Assembly (NCBI GenBank): GCA_964036315.1
Contig: OZ038510.1
Coordinates: 85,805,573 to 85,869,572, forward strand
Length of the DNA: 64,000 nt
Source of the DNA: Acanthosepion esculentum
Taxonomy: Eukaryota; Mollusca; Cephalopoda; Sepiida; Sepiidae
Direction of reading: 5' to 3'
Shown here one piece after another: positions 1 to 9,912 of this stretch. The first letter of the stretch is position 1. The number at the start of each line of letters is the position of its first letter. The notes under the pieces were generated by a model. It did no database searches. It worked only from the letters and a program-made list of their open reading frames with translations, and was not told the origin of the DNA. Made by a program: the position numbers and the translations under genes.

Positions 1-53
1 CTATATCTATGTACCTATCTCAGTCTGTTCGTATCTATCTACTCAGTCAGTAC

Positions 54-103
<50 letters not shown>

Positions 104-132
104 CAGTCAGTTCGTACCTATCTATCTATCTC

Positions 133-174
<42 letters not shown>

Positions 175-253
175 CATCCATCCATCCATCTCAGTCCGTT
201 CATACCTACCTACCTATCTATCTACCTACCTATCTATCTATCTATCTATCTAT
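1..253. repeat. (TATC)n microsatellite with interspersed spacer word
   Basis: Uninterrupted TATC tetramers alternate with a short spacer of the form TCAGTCTGTTCGTATC. The array begins at or before the window edge. The 94-codon frame through it reads only S-I-Y-L repeats and is not a gene. The same spacer recurs at 5.6, 8.2, 9.7, 51.5 and 52.1 kb, so this belongs to a dispersed composite family rather than a plain tetranucleotide. Confidence 0.95.
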
Positions 254-1480
254 GGTGAAATACACTGATTGCGAAGGAAGGAAGCTATATTAAAAGCTAA
301 ATATGGAATCCTGAGACATTTGTGTTCTCTTTGGAATGCATTGTGTGCTTCGACTGTTAAATATGTTTTACTTAAAGAAGAACGCGGCATTCATTTTTGA
401 CTGACCCTCGTATCACAATTCGAAAGAAAGTAGACAATTTTGAAAACTAGATTTGAAATCTCGAGAAATCGCTGTTTATTTTGGCATACCTTTCACGCCT
501 GGACCAATAAACCTGTTGTGATTAACGAACAGGCATTACTTTTTGACCGACCTTCGTCGTACTTACTGGAAACCTTTACTAAACTTGCTATATATCTACC
601 TCTGCTACGTACCTCACTTTTTTTTAGCTCCATGTCCCAATATTAGTGATGTTTAATAAATATTGTAACGATATTAGGCAATATGTGAAAAGTGTTTTAA
701 ACGCATTTTTAGGAATAGATAAATAAGTGAAATTGTTTATCTACATAAAAATGAAATTGGCTAATGTCTGAATTTTGAAAAAAAAAGATCATAGATTTCT
801 CATGGTATTTGAGGATTACACAAGAATTCCTCATTTATGCATTGTTGAAATGTTTGTGGGTGGGGGATGTGTGCCAGGTTCGTGCTGGCGTTTCTCAGTC
901 TGTGTGGGCGAAGCAACGTGCGATGAGGAAGATAAAAATAAATTAAAATAACAATGTAAAAGTGAATTTACTAGTTGAACACAAGCAAAAAACAAGGCAA
1001 GCTGGTCCGAATGTCTCCATACCTTTTTGGCGAACGTCTAGAAGAGACAGACTGAGGCGTTTTTTTTTTTTGTTTTTTTTTTTTTGTATGTTTTTTTTTT
1101 GTTTTTTTCTTTTCTAGGAATATAAAAAAAAAAGAAAGAAATTAAAACTAAAGCCAGTGTTCAGTGGCAATATAACGTTGGGTTTATCATGAACACAAAT
1201 AAACAAACGTTCCTCTCGACTCCAGCCTGTCTCGCTTCGGCTCAAACCCATTCGCCTATCGAGTTACGAATGATGAAAACTTTTCAGCTTTTCGGCGGCA
1301 AGTGAAGTTATTGACGGGACGGAGAAGGGACCGTGTTAGGGTAGGAACGACGGTGGTCACAGCAAGGCAAGCAAGCAGGAAAGATAAAAAAAATGAAGGC
1401 AGAACTGTGAGACACTCGTTTTGATAGTCGCCATTGAACAGAAAGGGCGTTGTCAAATCCATATTAATATAAACCAATCA
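254..1480. other. No recognisable gene
   Basis: AT-rich sequence with T-rich tracts at 1061-1120. A somewhat GC-richer patch at 1195-1440 carries a 73-codon antisense frame. I recognise no domain, and codon structure is not convincing. Confidence 0.5.
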
Positions 1481-1503
1481 AAAAGTAAACAAAACTTCAC
1501 AGT

Positions 1504-1738
1504 TGAAATGTCTACATGTAACCGCAAGTTCTATGTTAACAGTTGCTTCTATCTCCGGATTATTGCTTTCCAGTCGACTTTGAGCTTTAAATTCAATGTC
1601 AGTCTTTATCTTCTGTCTTCTTAATCCTTGTTCTTTTATGGTCCTCTCTCTTTAATGATAAGTTTTCACATATTCCCTAACACTCAGTAATCCCTTGCGT
1701 CTTAGTGGCTTTATTGTCTTGCTTGGAGTGAAATGATA
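1504..1738 (+). mobile_element. LINE 3' end (CR1/jockey-like), C-terminus and conserved tail
   Basis: The first part, read with shifts, matches the C-terminal end of a LINE ORF2 seen in other copies here: a FK-x-NV-like block followed by L-L-S-S and a stop. The last 45 bases are the conserved family tail containing CTTAGTGGCTTTATTG and a TTGCTTGG-type core. The same tail occurs about eleven times in the window. This copy is heavily 5'-truncated and non-coding. Confidence 0.65.
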
Positions 1739-1881
1739 ATAAAACATTGAAAGACAAATTAAAAATAGTGCGTAAAATTTTCATAGTTTTTAAAATTTTA
1801 TTGTTTTTATTTCTTTATTTAACAGTTATTTTTATTATTATTATTATTAACATTTTCTTTTTTACCTACACACATTGGTTA

Positions 1882-1972
1882 CTCACTTCCCCAAGGTCAC
1901 TTCCCTAAGGTCATTGGTTATGTTGTGTCATATGTTGTGTCATAACCAATGACCTTGGGGAAGTGAGGAATT
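1882..1972. repeat. Inverted repeat (hairpin)
   Basis: A segment with AAGGTCATTGGTTATG is followed by its reverse complement CATAACCAATGACCTT after a spacer of about 18 bases. The outer arms also match (CTCACTTCCCCAAGG and its complement), with an extra partial duplication in the left arm. Looks like a small foldback element; no coding content. Confidence 0.8.
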
Positions 1973-2002
1973 AATTAAACCATACCAGGCACATTGTAGC
2001 GA

Positions 2003-2215
2003 ACCACCCCCATTTCCTTCGCATTCCTTTGATGAGATATATGTTCCACTCAAGCAGCTCCTTCCCACGAACCGTTGCTTTGTGGAACCGACTCCCAAGT
2101 GGGTGCTTCCCCGATCATTACAATCTTAACCTGTTTAAGTTTATCCGCATAAACAGTGCTTCTTACTCTGTAATCGAGTGATTTCCTGTGACTTGTACAG
2201 GGTTAAGATCATTGC
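2003..2215 (+). mobile_element. LINE C-terminal fragment (CR1/jockey-like)
   Basis: In one frame the sequence reads a block with LWNRLPSGCFPDHYNLNLFK, ending at a stop near 2181. WN-x-LP followed by FPD-x-YN-L-x-LFK is the usual closing segment of CR1/L2/jockey-type LINE ORF2 in this window (compare 13.2 and 35.7 kb). The remnant is only about 60 codons, with no RT core. Confidence 0.7.
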
Positions 2216-2279
2216 GTAAAAAAATGTTTAAATTCTATTAGCAAAAAAAAAAAATTAAAAAATTAAATGGACAAAGCTC

Positions 2280-2551
2280 ATCACAGTATATGGACTGTGA
2301 TTGTTAGAAATAATTTTTGGATTTCCTGGAGAGATGGTACACGAGAAATTTTGATTTTGGATTGTTCTTGAGTTCCTTTTTTTATGAGACCCAAAGCTCC
2401 AGCCACAACAGGTATAGTTTTAGTTTTTAATGCCACTTTTTTTTTTCTTTTTCCATCTCCAAGTTTTTGCTTAGTTTTTCGATAACTTTCGTAGAGATGT
2501 TTTTGTCACTTTCGCGCTCATGTCAGTCAGTGTGCAAACCTTTTATTTTCT

Positions 2552-2555
<4 letters not shown>
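2280..2555 (-). pseudogene. RLE-type non-LTR retrotransposon C-terminus, decayed
   Basis: On the minus strand the frames read LTDMS, then KVIEKLSK, then IPVVAGALGLIKKGT, then LQEIQKLFLTITVHIL and a stop. These are the ordered landmarks after the restriction-like endonuclease of R2/R4/Dong-type elements: the catalytic LID strand, the EKLSKY helix, the ALG-L block and the QKI-x-LL terminus. At least one frameshift separates the first landmark from the rest. The fragment starts at the (ATT)n array on its 5' side, so it is truncated there. Confidence 0.75.

Positions 2556-2638
<83 letters not shown>
2556..2638. repeat. (ATT)n-(AAT)n head-to-head microsatellite
   Basis: About 40 bases of ATT trimers flip to AAT trimers, forming a palindromic trinucleotide array. 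It lies between an antisense RLE LINE fragment on the left and a sense RLE LINE 3' end on the right. Each half therefore continues the TAA-type repeat expected at one of those elements. Confidence 0.95.
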
Positions 2639-2641
<3 letters not shown>

Positions 2642-2806
2642 TTGTTCTGACAAGTACAGCCCACAATTTTCGAAGGGCTTTATCTATGTAATTTTTTTTT
2701 TTTTTTTTTTTTTTTTTTTCAGTGGAAAGTGTCATGATGCCATTTCTAACCTTAGGTCCCTGGGCGGGATCCGGAAAGAAATGTGTAAACGCCAGATATC
2801 AAAGGA

Positions 2807-2812
<6 letters not shown>
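2639..2812 (+). mobile_element. RLE-type LINE 3' terminus and 3' UTR, copy 1
   Basis: Starts inside the TAA-type array with codons reading KIVLTSTAH and RRALSM then a stop, the end of an RLE-type ORF. A T tract of about 27 bases follows, then a roughly 100-base 3' UTR, then AAT trimers. The 3' UTR is nearly identical to that at 3495-3595, so these are two copies of one family. Only the last 20 codons survive. Confidence 0.8.

Positions 2813-2862
<50 letters not shown>
2808..2862. repeat. (AAT)n microsatellite
   Basis: Eighteen or so AAT units separate the 3' end of one RLE LINE copy from the truncated 5' side of the next. May be element tail, target site, or both. Confidence 0.95.
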
Positions 2863-2864
<2 letters not shown>

Positions 2865-3598
2865 GCTTGTTAACTAGGAATTATCAAGCACATATACTAA
2901 AATACTGTGTTAGCCCAAGATGCAGATTCTGTGACAAATATCCAGAAACCATTGATCATCTTATATCAGGTTGCACGATATTGGCATCCACTGAATATAA
3001 AAACCGGCATGACAGAGTGGGCCAATATCTGCACTGGAAAATTTGCAACTCCTATGGGAAGGAAACTGGAAGAAATTGGTACGAACACCACCCTGACCCG
3101 GTTACGGAGATAGGACCTGTTACAATTCTATGGGACTACACAATATACACTGACAGAACAATCAAAGCCAACCGCCCAGACATTGTTATTAAAGACCACA
3201 AACAAAATAAGTGCCTCCTTATTGATATGGCAGTCCCTGCAAACTGCAATGTGTCTTTGAAGATATTCGAAAAACTGTCAAAATACAAGGACCTTGAAAT
3301 CGAAATCTCAAAAATGTGGCACATGGGAACATCAACAATTCCTGTTGTAGTTGGAGCCCTTGGACTGGTTGGAAAAGATTCCAGTAGGCTGATTGAAGGG
3401 ATCCCTGGAAGTCCATGCCTCAAAGAGATACAAAAAATTGTTCTGACAAGTACAGCCCACACTTTACTATGTAATTTTTTTTTTTTTTTTTTTTTTTTTT
3501 TTCCAGTGGAAAGTGTCATGATGCCATTTCTAACCTTAGGTCCCTGGGCGGGACCCGGAAAGAAATGTGTAAACGCCAGATATCAAAGGAAATAAAAA
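2863..3598 (+). mobile_element. RLE-type (R2/R4/Dong-like) retrotransposon C-terminal domain, 242 codons open
   Basis: This open frame, stop near 3593, holds the C-terminal part of a single-ORF LINE that nicks its target with a restriction-like endonuclease. Residues about 19-37 form the zinc knuckle C-x2-C-x8-H-x4-C (CRFC...H...C). Then come a WYEH block and the PD-(D/E)XK core: RPDIVI about 20 residues before LLIDMAVP, which keep the catalytic PD and D. EKLSKYKDLEIEISKMW and GALGLVGK follow, then a QKIVLTSTAH end. The RT domain is missing because the 5' side is cut at the (AAT)n array. The final residues read through a T tract (poly-F) and are unlikely to be native. An antisense 127-codon frame is a shadow. 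No stop or frameshift in the endonuclease, so this is the best-preserved mobile-element protein here. Confidence 0.88.
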
Positions 3599-3621
3599 AA
3601 TAATAATAATAATAATAATAA
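3599..3621. repeat. (AAT)n tail
   Basis: Short AAT run directly after the second RLE 3' UTR, matching the tail after copy 1. Confidence 0.9.
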
Positions 3622-4221
3622 TTGATCTGCATCTCCAACACATTTTGCTGGAGATGGAAGAAAAGTACCAGTCGTCCACAAACAGACTCATTTTTATCAT
3701 GATTAGTGAGTGCAAACGTCTGCAAGTGTTCAATCTTGACATTGACCCCAATATTCTCTAGACAAATCAGTACTTATTGTGTTTAGTTCACGGCTATCAA
3801 CGGGGTTGACTGTTTCACACTTCATTGACCCTAATTTGTTGACTTCTCATTTTAAAATGTCATGTTTTTGTTTTGTTTTCGTTTTTCGGTTGTTTTTCTC
3901 CTTCGTCGTCGTCTCCCCTATCGTGTGCGAGACATACAGTATGTATGATGTTGTACATTATTTCTTCTTTCTTTTCTAGTTTTCATACAAATGCTTCATG
4001 TTCACACTGGATCATGACATCCCACGAAATTCTGTAACTATTATTATTATTACTATTATAAATGTGCTTGTACCTCCACCCACTTCATTAGTTAACACGA
4101 CAGTTATATCCTCGCGATCTCTCATAAATAGAGGACGAGTCCGTTTTGATCGCGTGGAAAGAGGGGGAAAGACATTACTTGGATCCAATAAAAAAAAATG
4201 GAAGAAGGTAAGACAGAAGCG
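3622..4221. other. No recognisable gene
   Basis: Contains a small hairpin at about 3630-3660 (CATCTCCA paired with TGGAGATG) and short ATT-rich patches. Short open frames here show no known motif. Confidence 0.5.
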
Positions 4222-4556
4222 AAGAGAGAGAATCAGATTGAACTGATAAGAACAGATACTACACTTTGATCTTAGTGAAAAGGCCTAGAAGATGAAAGAA
4301 GGAAAGATAGAAGTGAAGAGAGAGAATCAGATTAAGCTGATAAGAACAGATACTACACTTTGATCCTAGTGAAAAGGCCAAGAAGATGAAAGAAAGAAGG
4401 AAAGAAAGAAGTGAAGAGAGAGAATCAGATTAAGCTGATAAGAACAGATACTACACTTTGATCTTAATGAAAAAGCCTAGAAGATGAAAGAAAGAAGGAA
4501 AGATAGAAGTGAAGAGAATCAGATTAAGCTGATAAGAACAGATACTACACTTTAAC
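4222..4556 (-). pseudogene. Tandem array of four U2 snRNA 5'-end-like segments
   Basis: Four segments at about 4230-4295, 4324-4388, 4422-4488 and 4516-4553 match the complement of the first 60-65 nt of U2 snRNA. Read on the minus strand they carry GGCCTTTT-type start sequence, then AAGTGTAGTATCTGTTC (with the GTAGTA branch-point recognition element) and TTATCAG. The GATAAG landmark is spaced 94, 98 and 94 bases. Linkers are GAAA-rich. The U2 3' half with the Sm site and stem-loops III-IV is absent, so these are truncated copies amplified in tandem, not functional genes. Confidence 0.85.
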
Positions 4557-4873
4557 CGCCACCAAAAGACGCATTATCTCGAACGACTGAAACCGAATAA
4601 GGCAATCGTCAAAAATCCAGTTACTGTAAATGAAATAAAATAACATCGTCTATTGAATTATTCTAAAACTATTATTAACAGAAATGTTCGTATGACGGGA
4701 ACTTGGCTAGAAAGACAGAAAGAAAGAATGAAAGAAAGAAAGAAGGAAAGATCCAAGTGTTTAACGTCTCCTGCCAAATACGTCATACTGTTCTGTTTTG
4801 ATCAACATTACTTGGTTTCAATAAGAAAATGAAAGAAAGAAGAAAGAAAGAAGGGAAGATAGAACTGGAGATA

Positions 4874-4932
4874 GAGCCAGTTGATAACAGTTACTACACG
4901 TTCATTTCAGCCAAAAGGTCGGGAAGTGGATA
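4874..4932 (-). pseudogene. Fifth, diverged U2 snRNA-like segment
   Basis: The minus strand reads GACCTTTTGGCTGA, then GTGTAGTAACTGTTATC, the same U2 5' region with several substitutions. It sits about 320 bases from the tandem array, again after a GAAA-rich stretch. Confidence 0.65.
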
Positions 4933-5009
4933 TTTTTCAAAAAAGAAAGATGGAGTGTCGAGCGGCTGTTTCACTGTAATGGGAAAAGTTGCCAGTTTAA
5001 AATCTTTCA

Positions 5010-5150
5010 GTATCTGTCTATATCTCTGAGATGCGATATTATGATTACTTACATTATTTACACTATTCGGACTGTTATCCTCATCTTCATTGCCATATTC
5101 ATAACGTTTCGGCCGTTGAATGCTCCGGCCTTCTTCAGGTGATTGGAATT
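5010..5150 (-). repeat. Dispersed Penelope-tail-like unit
   Basis: Read on the minus strand it contains CCTGAAGAAGGCCGG, then GGCCGAAACG, then GATGAGGATAACAGTCCG. The same unit is tandem at 21.9-22.4 kb and present at 24.4 and 43.8 kb. A CCTGA(A/G)GA...GAAAC motif also follows the GIY-YIG remnant at 20.1 kb, so a Penelope-like 3' tail is my best reading; this is inference. Confidence 0.5.
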
Positions 5151-5239
5151 TCGAACCGAATCCTTTATTTCATCCACAGGGGTAGATTGTTCTAGTTCCA
5201 CGTGTCATGCCTCTTGCGGATGTCTCGGTTATTTCCTTT

Positions 5240-5345
5240 TAACTCTACTCTTGGTTCACCATTGCTGTGGCCTGGTATTGAACTCACAACTCTTTGGGTC
5301 TAGTCACTGGATTTAACCAAAGTTTTTATCCACTGGCCCACATAC
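5240..5345 (-). mobile_element. tRNA-headed SINE fragment
   Basis: The minus strand reads GGGCCAGTGGATAAA, then GAGTTCAATACC, resembling Pol III A and B boxes. It is similar to the SINE head at 57.45 kb (same AGTGGATAA, CCAGTGA, GACCCAAAGA order). Body and tail are not clearly identified. Confidence 0.55.
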
Positions 5346-5624
5346 GATTTCTATTCTAACCCAGAACTTTATTAAGCAAAACTAAAAGACATTATTTTCT
5401 AAAATATAATCAACTTCTTGTCTTCTTATCGTTATATTAAATTAGTGTTTATTTGTTGAAACTACGTTGTCTTTTTCTGTTGGATTTTATTCTTTCAATG
5501 AAAAGCGCTGGATTATTCTAAATGGCCGAATTACGAGCAAACCCGAAACTATATTTTGTATCGAATCCCGACCAACACTCCGAATTTTAACATTCAACGA
5601 AAAACCGAGTAGAAGGATTCCTAC

Positions 5625-5644
5625 ATATCTATCTCAGTCTGTTC

Positions 5645-5687
<43 letters not shown>

Positions 5688-5887
5688 CCTATCTATTTAT
5701 CTATCTATCTATCTCAGTCTGTTTGCATCTATGTCTGTTCGTACGTATGTATATATCTATCTCAGTCTGTTCGTATCTATCTATCTATCTATCTATCTCA
5801 GTCTGTTTGTATGTATGTATGTATGTATCGATCGATCGATCTATCTATCAATTTTTATCTCTAACTCAGGACATGTTCATTCTCTCC

Positions 5888-5943
<56 letters not shown>

Positions 5944-6033
5944 TTATATCTCATTTTCGACCTGTTCATTCTCTCTCTACCTATCTATTTTTATCTCACA
6001 CTCCCGATCTGTTCTCTCTCTCACGCACCCCAC

Positions 6034-6093
<60 letters not shown>

Positions 6094-6135
6094 TTCAGCC
6101 TGTTCATATCTATCCATCTAGCAATTTATTTATCT
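5625..6135. repeat. Composite (TATC)n/(CT)n/(TA)n/(TG)n array
   Basis: TATC tetramers with the TCAGTCTGTTCGTATC-type spacer, then CT, TA and GT dinucleotide runs at 5890-5943, then CT and TATC again. The 249-codon frame through it is S-L-Y repeats and not a real protein. Confidence 0.95.
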
Positions 6136-6454
6136 GAAAAAATTGGAAAAAGGTTGTTTCATGTGTCTGCAAGGCGTCAGGTAAGGCTGTCGATTTTTGC
6201 ATGTAGACGTGAATGAGGTCGTGAAGATGACGTGGAACTTGGTGACAGCTGTGCGTATCCCATTTGGGGCCGGATTTTGTGTGTTTCATACACTTCCTCG
6301 TGAGAACATCGGCTCCAGAATTTAATTATTTAGTTCTTCCTAATTGGCTCTAAAAAGTCACGTGGTATGTCTTCTACTACGTCCGCACGATATTTTGGCG
6401 GTATCTACCTAAACCATGATGCCTAATAAAACAACCTTTCTGATTTTTTTTAAA
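6136..6454. other. No recognisable gene
   Basis: Unique-looking sequence of moderate GC between a microsatellite and a LINE end. No domain seen. Confidence 0.5.
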
Positions 6455-6860
6455 GCTTTTCACCCCAAGCAAGGCTGGAAGCCACTAGCACTCAAGGGGT
6501 TACAGAAGGTTTGGAGGGAGAGCAGATAGGAGTGGTACAGGAAAGGATGCGGAGAAAGATAGTGGATCGATCAAGGCAAGGGGGTTACAAAAGATTTGGA
6601 GCGAGAGCAGATAGGAGTTTTAGAGGAAAGGATGTGGAGAAGGATAGTGGATCGATCAACGCAAGGGGGTCACAGAAGATATGGAGCGAGAACAGATAGG
6701 AATGAAAGGGGAAAGGATGTGGAGAAGGGAAGTGGATAGATCAAGGCAACTGGAGATGTCGATTGACGTTACACTTAAATAGTTGGAGATTATTTTTGTC
6801 AGGCAAACAGGAATAAGGAAGGGAGTTCCACAGGCGAGAGATGCGAGACATGGTTTGTAC
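6455..6860 (-). mobile_element. CR1/jockey-like LINE 3' end with three-copy internal repeat
   Basis: The family tail (TTTCACCCCAAGCAAGGC on the plus strand) is at 6460-6480. Then come three tandem units of about 80 bases carrying GAGAGCAGATAGGAGT and GATAGTGGATCGATCAA. Last is the antisense C-terminus seen at 35.65 kb. The copy stops about 120 bases into coding sequence, so it is severely 5'-truncated. Related copies have two units (35.4 kb) and one unit (34.4 kb). Confidence 0.8.
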
Positions 6861-7438
6861 TCTATGGTTTTATTAGTGTGTTGTTTTAAGATGTAAGCAT
6901 TTTATTTAGTGTGATTGGTTTATAAATATTGTATTTGATATGATAAGCCAAACATAATTGGTCGGCGATTTAGTGATGGGAAGAATATTGCTTTCCTGTA
7001 CACCGAGTACTAATACTAGCATTAGTGTAGCCATTGATACACTAACACTGAATGATATAAGGAAAGACGAAATACACACATGTAATGAACAAAACATTTA
7101 ATAAAGCAAATACAACTTACATACACATGTGTAAAATATTTACACATGTCCCAATATAAATTATTATTCACACAGTTCAAAAGACGAGAATGTTTAACAG
7201 AACAACGCCCCCCCAAAATAAGAGCACCAGTTACTTTTTTCTCTACGTTAGGCTGCATACATGTTGTTCATTTTCCCCGTGTGTGGACGACCTGGTGATT
7301 AGGAAGGTATTAACCCTTCCCCAAAGAGAAGCAAACAATGGGAAGATGTATTCTCCTCTCTGAAGGGGTTGAACTCCCATGCGTTCAAACCAAGGGAAAA
7401 CAACTGCTGTCTCCCTGCAATATTTTAGAGGGCACGGC
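6861..7438. other. No recognisable gene
   Basis: AT-rich, short antisense frames only. A C-run with mixed sequence lies at 7205-7215. No motif recognised. Confidence 0.45.

Positions 7439-7439
<1 letters not shown>

Positions 7440-7499
<60 letters not shown>
7440..7499. repeat. (GATA)n microsatellite
   Basis: About 15 perfect units, immediately upstream of a SINE-like element. Confidence 0.95.
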
Positions 7500-7521
7500 C
7501 GAAAAAACTATAAATAAATGA

Positions 7522-8012
7522 GTCCTGGGTATGACGATAAACTACATCCGCGTCCAGGGTAAGACGATAAACTAAGCCCAAGAGCAAGGCCTCTGATCAG
7601 GATGCTTTGATAAACGTGGAACTACCTCTTAATTGCTGGTGTTCCCAGGTCCACCCTGACCCGGGCTGGTAGCACCTGTTAGGGTCCCAGCTATGGACAA
7701 ATAGTTAACTCCGAAACTGAGGTAAAAAGCATTATGAAAGTGTAAAAATAGGTTTTAATACCAGAAATACTTTGTAAAAAATTATTACCAGAAATAAATT
7801 TTTGAAGAAAAAAAAATATTACCAGCAATACGTTTTTGAAAAAATATTACCAGCTACACGTTTTTGGGAAAATAATATTACCAGCTATACATTTTTGAGG
7901 AAAAAAAATTTAACAGAAACAGATTTTTGACAAAACAAAAATATTACCAGAAAAAAAAGTTGTCGGCATTAAATGACCATTGAGGTTGATGTGCCGTAAA
8001 ACAAAACAAACC
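7522..8012 (+). mobile_element. SINE-like element with shared 3' tail, copy 1
   Basis: Begins with CCTGGGTATGACGATAAAC (repeated once), then a block with AAGGCCTCTGA, GTTCCCAGGTCCACCCTGA and GGACAAATAGTTAACT. Several ATTACCAG(A/C) units follow, then the tail TTGATGTGCCGTAAAACAAA. A second copy at 48.16 kb has the same order, and an antisense partial is at 56.7 kb. The tail is shared with the 5S-headed element at 60.1 kb. No coding capacity; the tRNA head is not evident in this copy. Confidence 0.7.
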
Positions 8013-8234
8013 AAACCTTTAAATAATAAAGTTTTAGATATTTCTTTTTAAAGAAGCATAAACTATATGGCCTCATTTCTATTTCAAAAATATAGGGAAG
8101 GGGGCTTAGGCCCCAAGTCCCAAATCCCCACTCCAGAACGGCGCTAAATCAATTTTCAATCGACTTTTATTCATAGTTACTACCTTGTCAAAATTATCGA
8201 ATTTTCCGTAGATCGATAATGAAGAGACTAAAAC

Positions 8235-8237
<3 letters not shown>

Positions 8238-8275
<38 letters not shown>

Positions 8276-8366
8276 TGAGTAGACTGAGATCGATATAAAA
8301 AGAGTTGTAATAGATAGATAGATAGATAGATATGAGTAGACTGAGATCGATATAAAAAGAGTTGTA

Positions 8367-8405
<39 letters not shown>

Positions 8406-8439
8406 TGAGTAGACTGAGATCGATATAAAAAGAGTTGTA

Positions 8440-8482
<43 letters not shown>

Positions 8483-8516
8483 TGAATAGACTGAGATCGA
8501 TATAAAAAGAGTTGTA

Positions 8517-8595
<79 letters not shown>

Positions 8596-8747
8596 TGAGT
8601 AGACTGAGATCGATATAAAAATAGTTGTAATAGATAGATAGATAGATAGATAGATATGAGTAGACTGAGATCGATATAAAAAGAGTTGTAATAGATAGAT
8701 AGATAGATAGATATGAGTAGACTGAGATCGATATAAAAAGAGTTGTA

Positions 8748-8790
<43 letters not shown>

Positions 8791-8885
8791 TGAGTAGACT
8801 GAGATCGATATAAAAAGAGTTGTAATAGATAGATAGATAGATAGATAGATATGAGTAGACTGAGATTGATATAAAAAGAGTTGTA

Positions 8886-8928
<43 letters not shown>

Positions 8929-8962
8929 TGAGTAGACTGAGATCGATATAAAAAGAGTTGTA

Positions 8963-9001
<39 letters not shown>

Positions 9002-9035
9002 TAAGTAGACTGAGATCGATATAAAAAGAGTTGTA

Positions 9036-9070
<35 letters not shown>

Positions 9071-9104
9071 TGAGTAGACTGAGATCGATATAAAAATAGT
9101 TGTA

Positions 9105-9147
<43 letters not shown>

Positions 9148-9181
9148 TGAGTAGACTGAGATTGATATAAAAAGAGTTGTA

Positions 9182-9250
<69 letters not shown>

Positions 9251-9252
9251 GT
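8238..9252. repeat. GATA-based composite satellite, about 13 units
   Basis: A conserved core of about 37 bases (TATGAGTAGACTGAGATC, then GATATAAAAAGAGTTGTAA) alternates with GATA runs of 16 to 70 bases. Read in reverse the core includes GATCTCAGTCTACTCATATC, the same word as the spacer in the TATC arrays at 1, 5.6 and 51.5 kb. Two open antisense frames of 383 and 359 codons result from the 4-bp period avoiding stops and are not genes. Confidence 0.95.
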
Positions 9253-9719
9253 CCCATCCTTTGAAAGTGGCAAAATGTTGATTATTTAAATAATGTCTTA
9301 TTCCTACAAAACTTTAGTCTATCATGAAGGAACGTTGAAAATTCTCTAAGAAAAGAAATGATAATGTAATACCTTTAAGTGGTCAGCTTTTTTATCAATC
9401 CTTGACAAAAAGGGTCGGTGATCAATGTAGAATATTCAACAATAAAACGAAACGAAACGAGCCTAGCAATAAAAACAAAGAAAACATTTTTTTTTTTAAA
9501 TATTTCTTAATTATGTACCTACAAAAGAAAAAACGATACCTTAAGTCTAAATTGCATTTCTAAAAATAAAAAAAATATTTCTTGGACTTTTGTTTTAGTT
9601 TTAACTTCAAGCTAATATATTAAATGTACTATTTCAAATAAGCAAAATACTTTGCTGTATTTCAAAGCAAATTCAAATTGATTGGAAAGAGAATTGAAAT
9701 TTTTTTAATCGCCAAATTT
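9253..9719. other. No recognisable gene
   Basis: AT-rich with A and T tracts; nothing identified. Confidence 0.45.
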
Positions 9720-9723
9720 GGCC

Positions 9724-9781
9724 AGATAGATAGATAGATAGATAGATAGGAACTGACTGAGTAGATGGATAACGGAATGCT

Positions 9782-9837
<56 letters not shown>

Positions 9838-9851
9838 AAGTGAATAGGCAT

Positions 9852-9891
<40 letters not shown>

Positions 9892-9912
9892 GAACTGACT
9901 GAGACAGATAGA
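9724..9912. repeat. (GATA)n with spacer GAACTGACTGAG
   Basis: Three GATA runs separated by spacers, two containing GGAACTGACTGAG, the complement-side version of the spacer word found in the other arrays. Confidence 0.95.

Noticed and set aside
5467..6216. 249-codon sense frame
   Set aside because: About 200 of the codons are TATC, CT, TA or GT repeat; the non-repeat ends show no motif.
8106..9273. Antisense frames of 383 and 359 codons rich in S, I, Y, L
   Set aside because: Entirely (GATA)n plus a repeated 37-base core. A 4-base period without stops keeps frames open; no domain.
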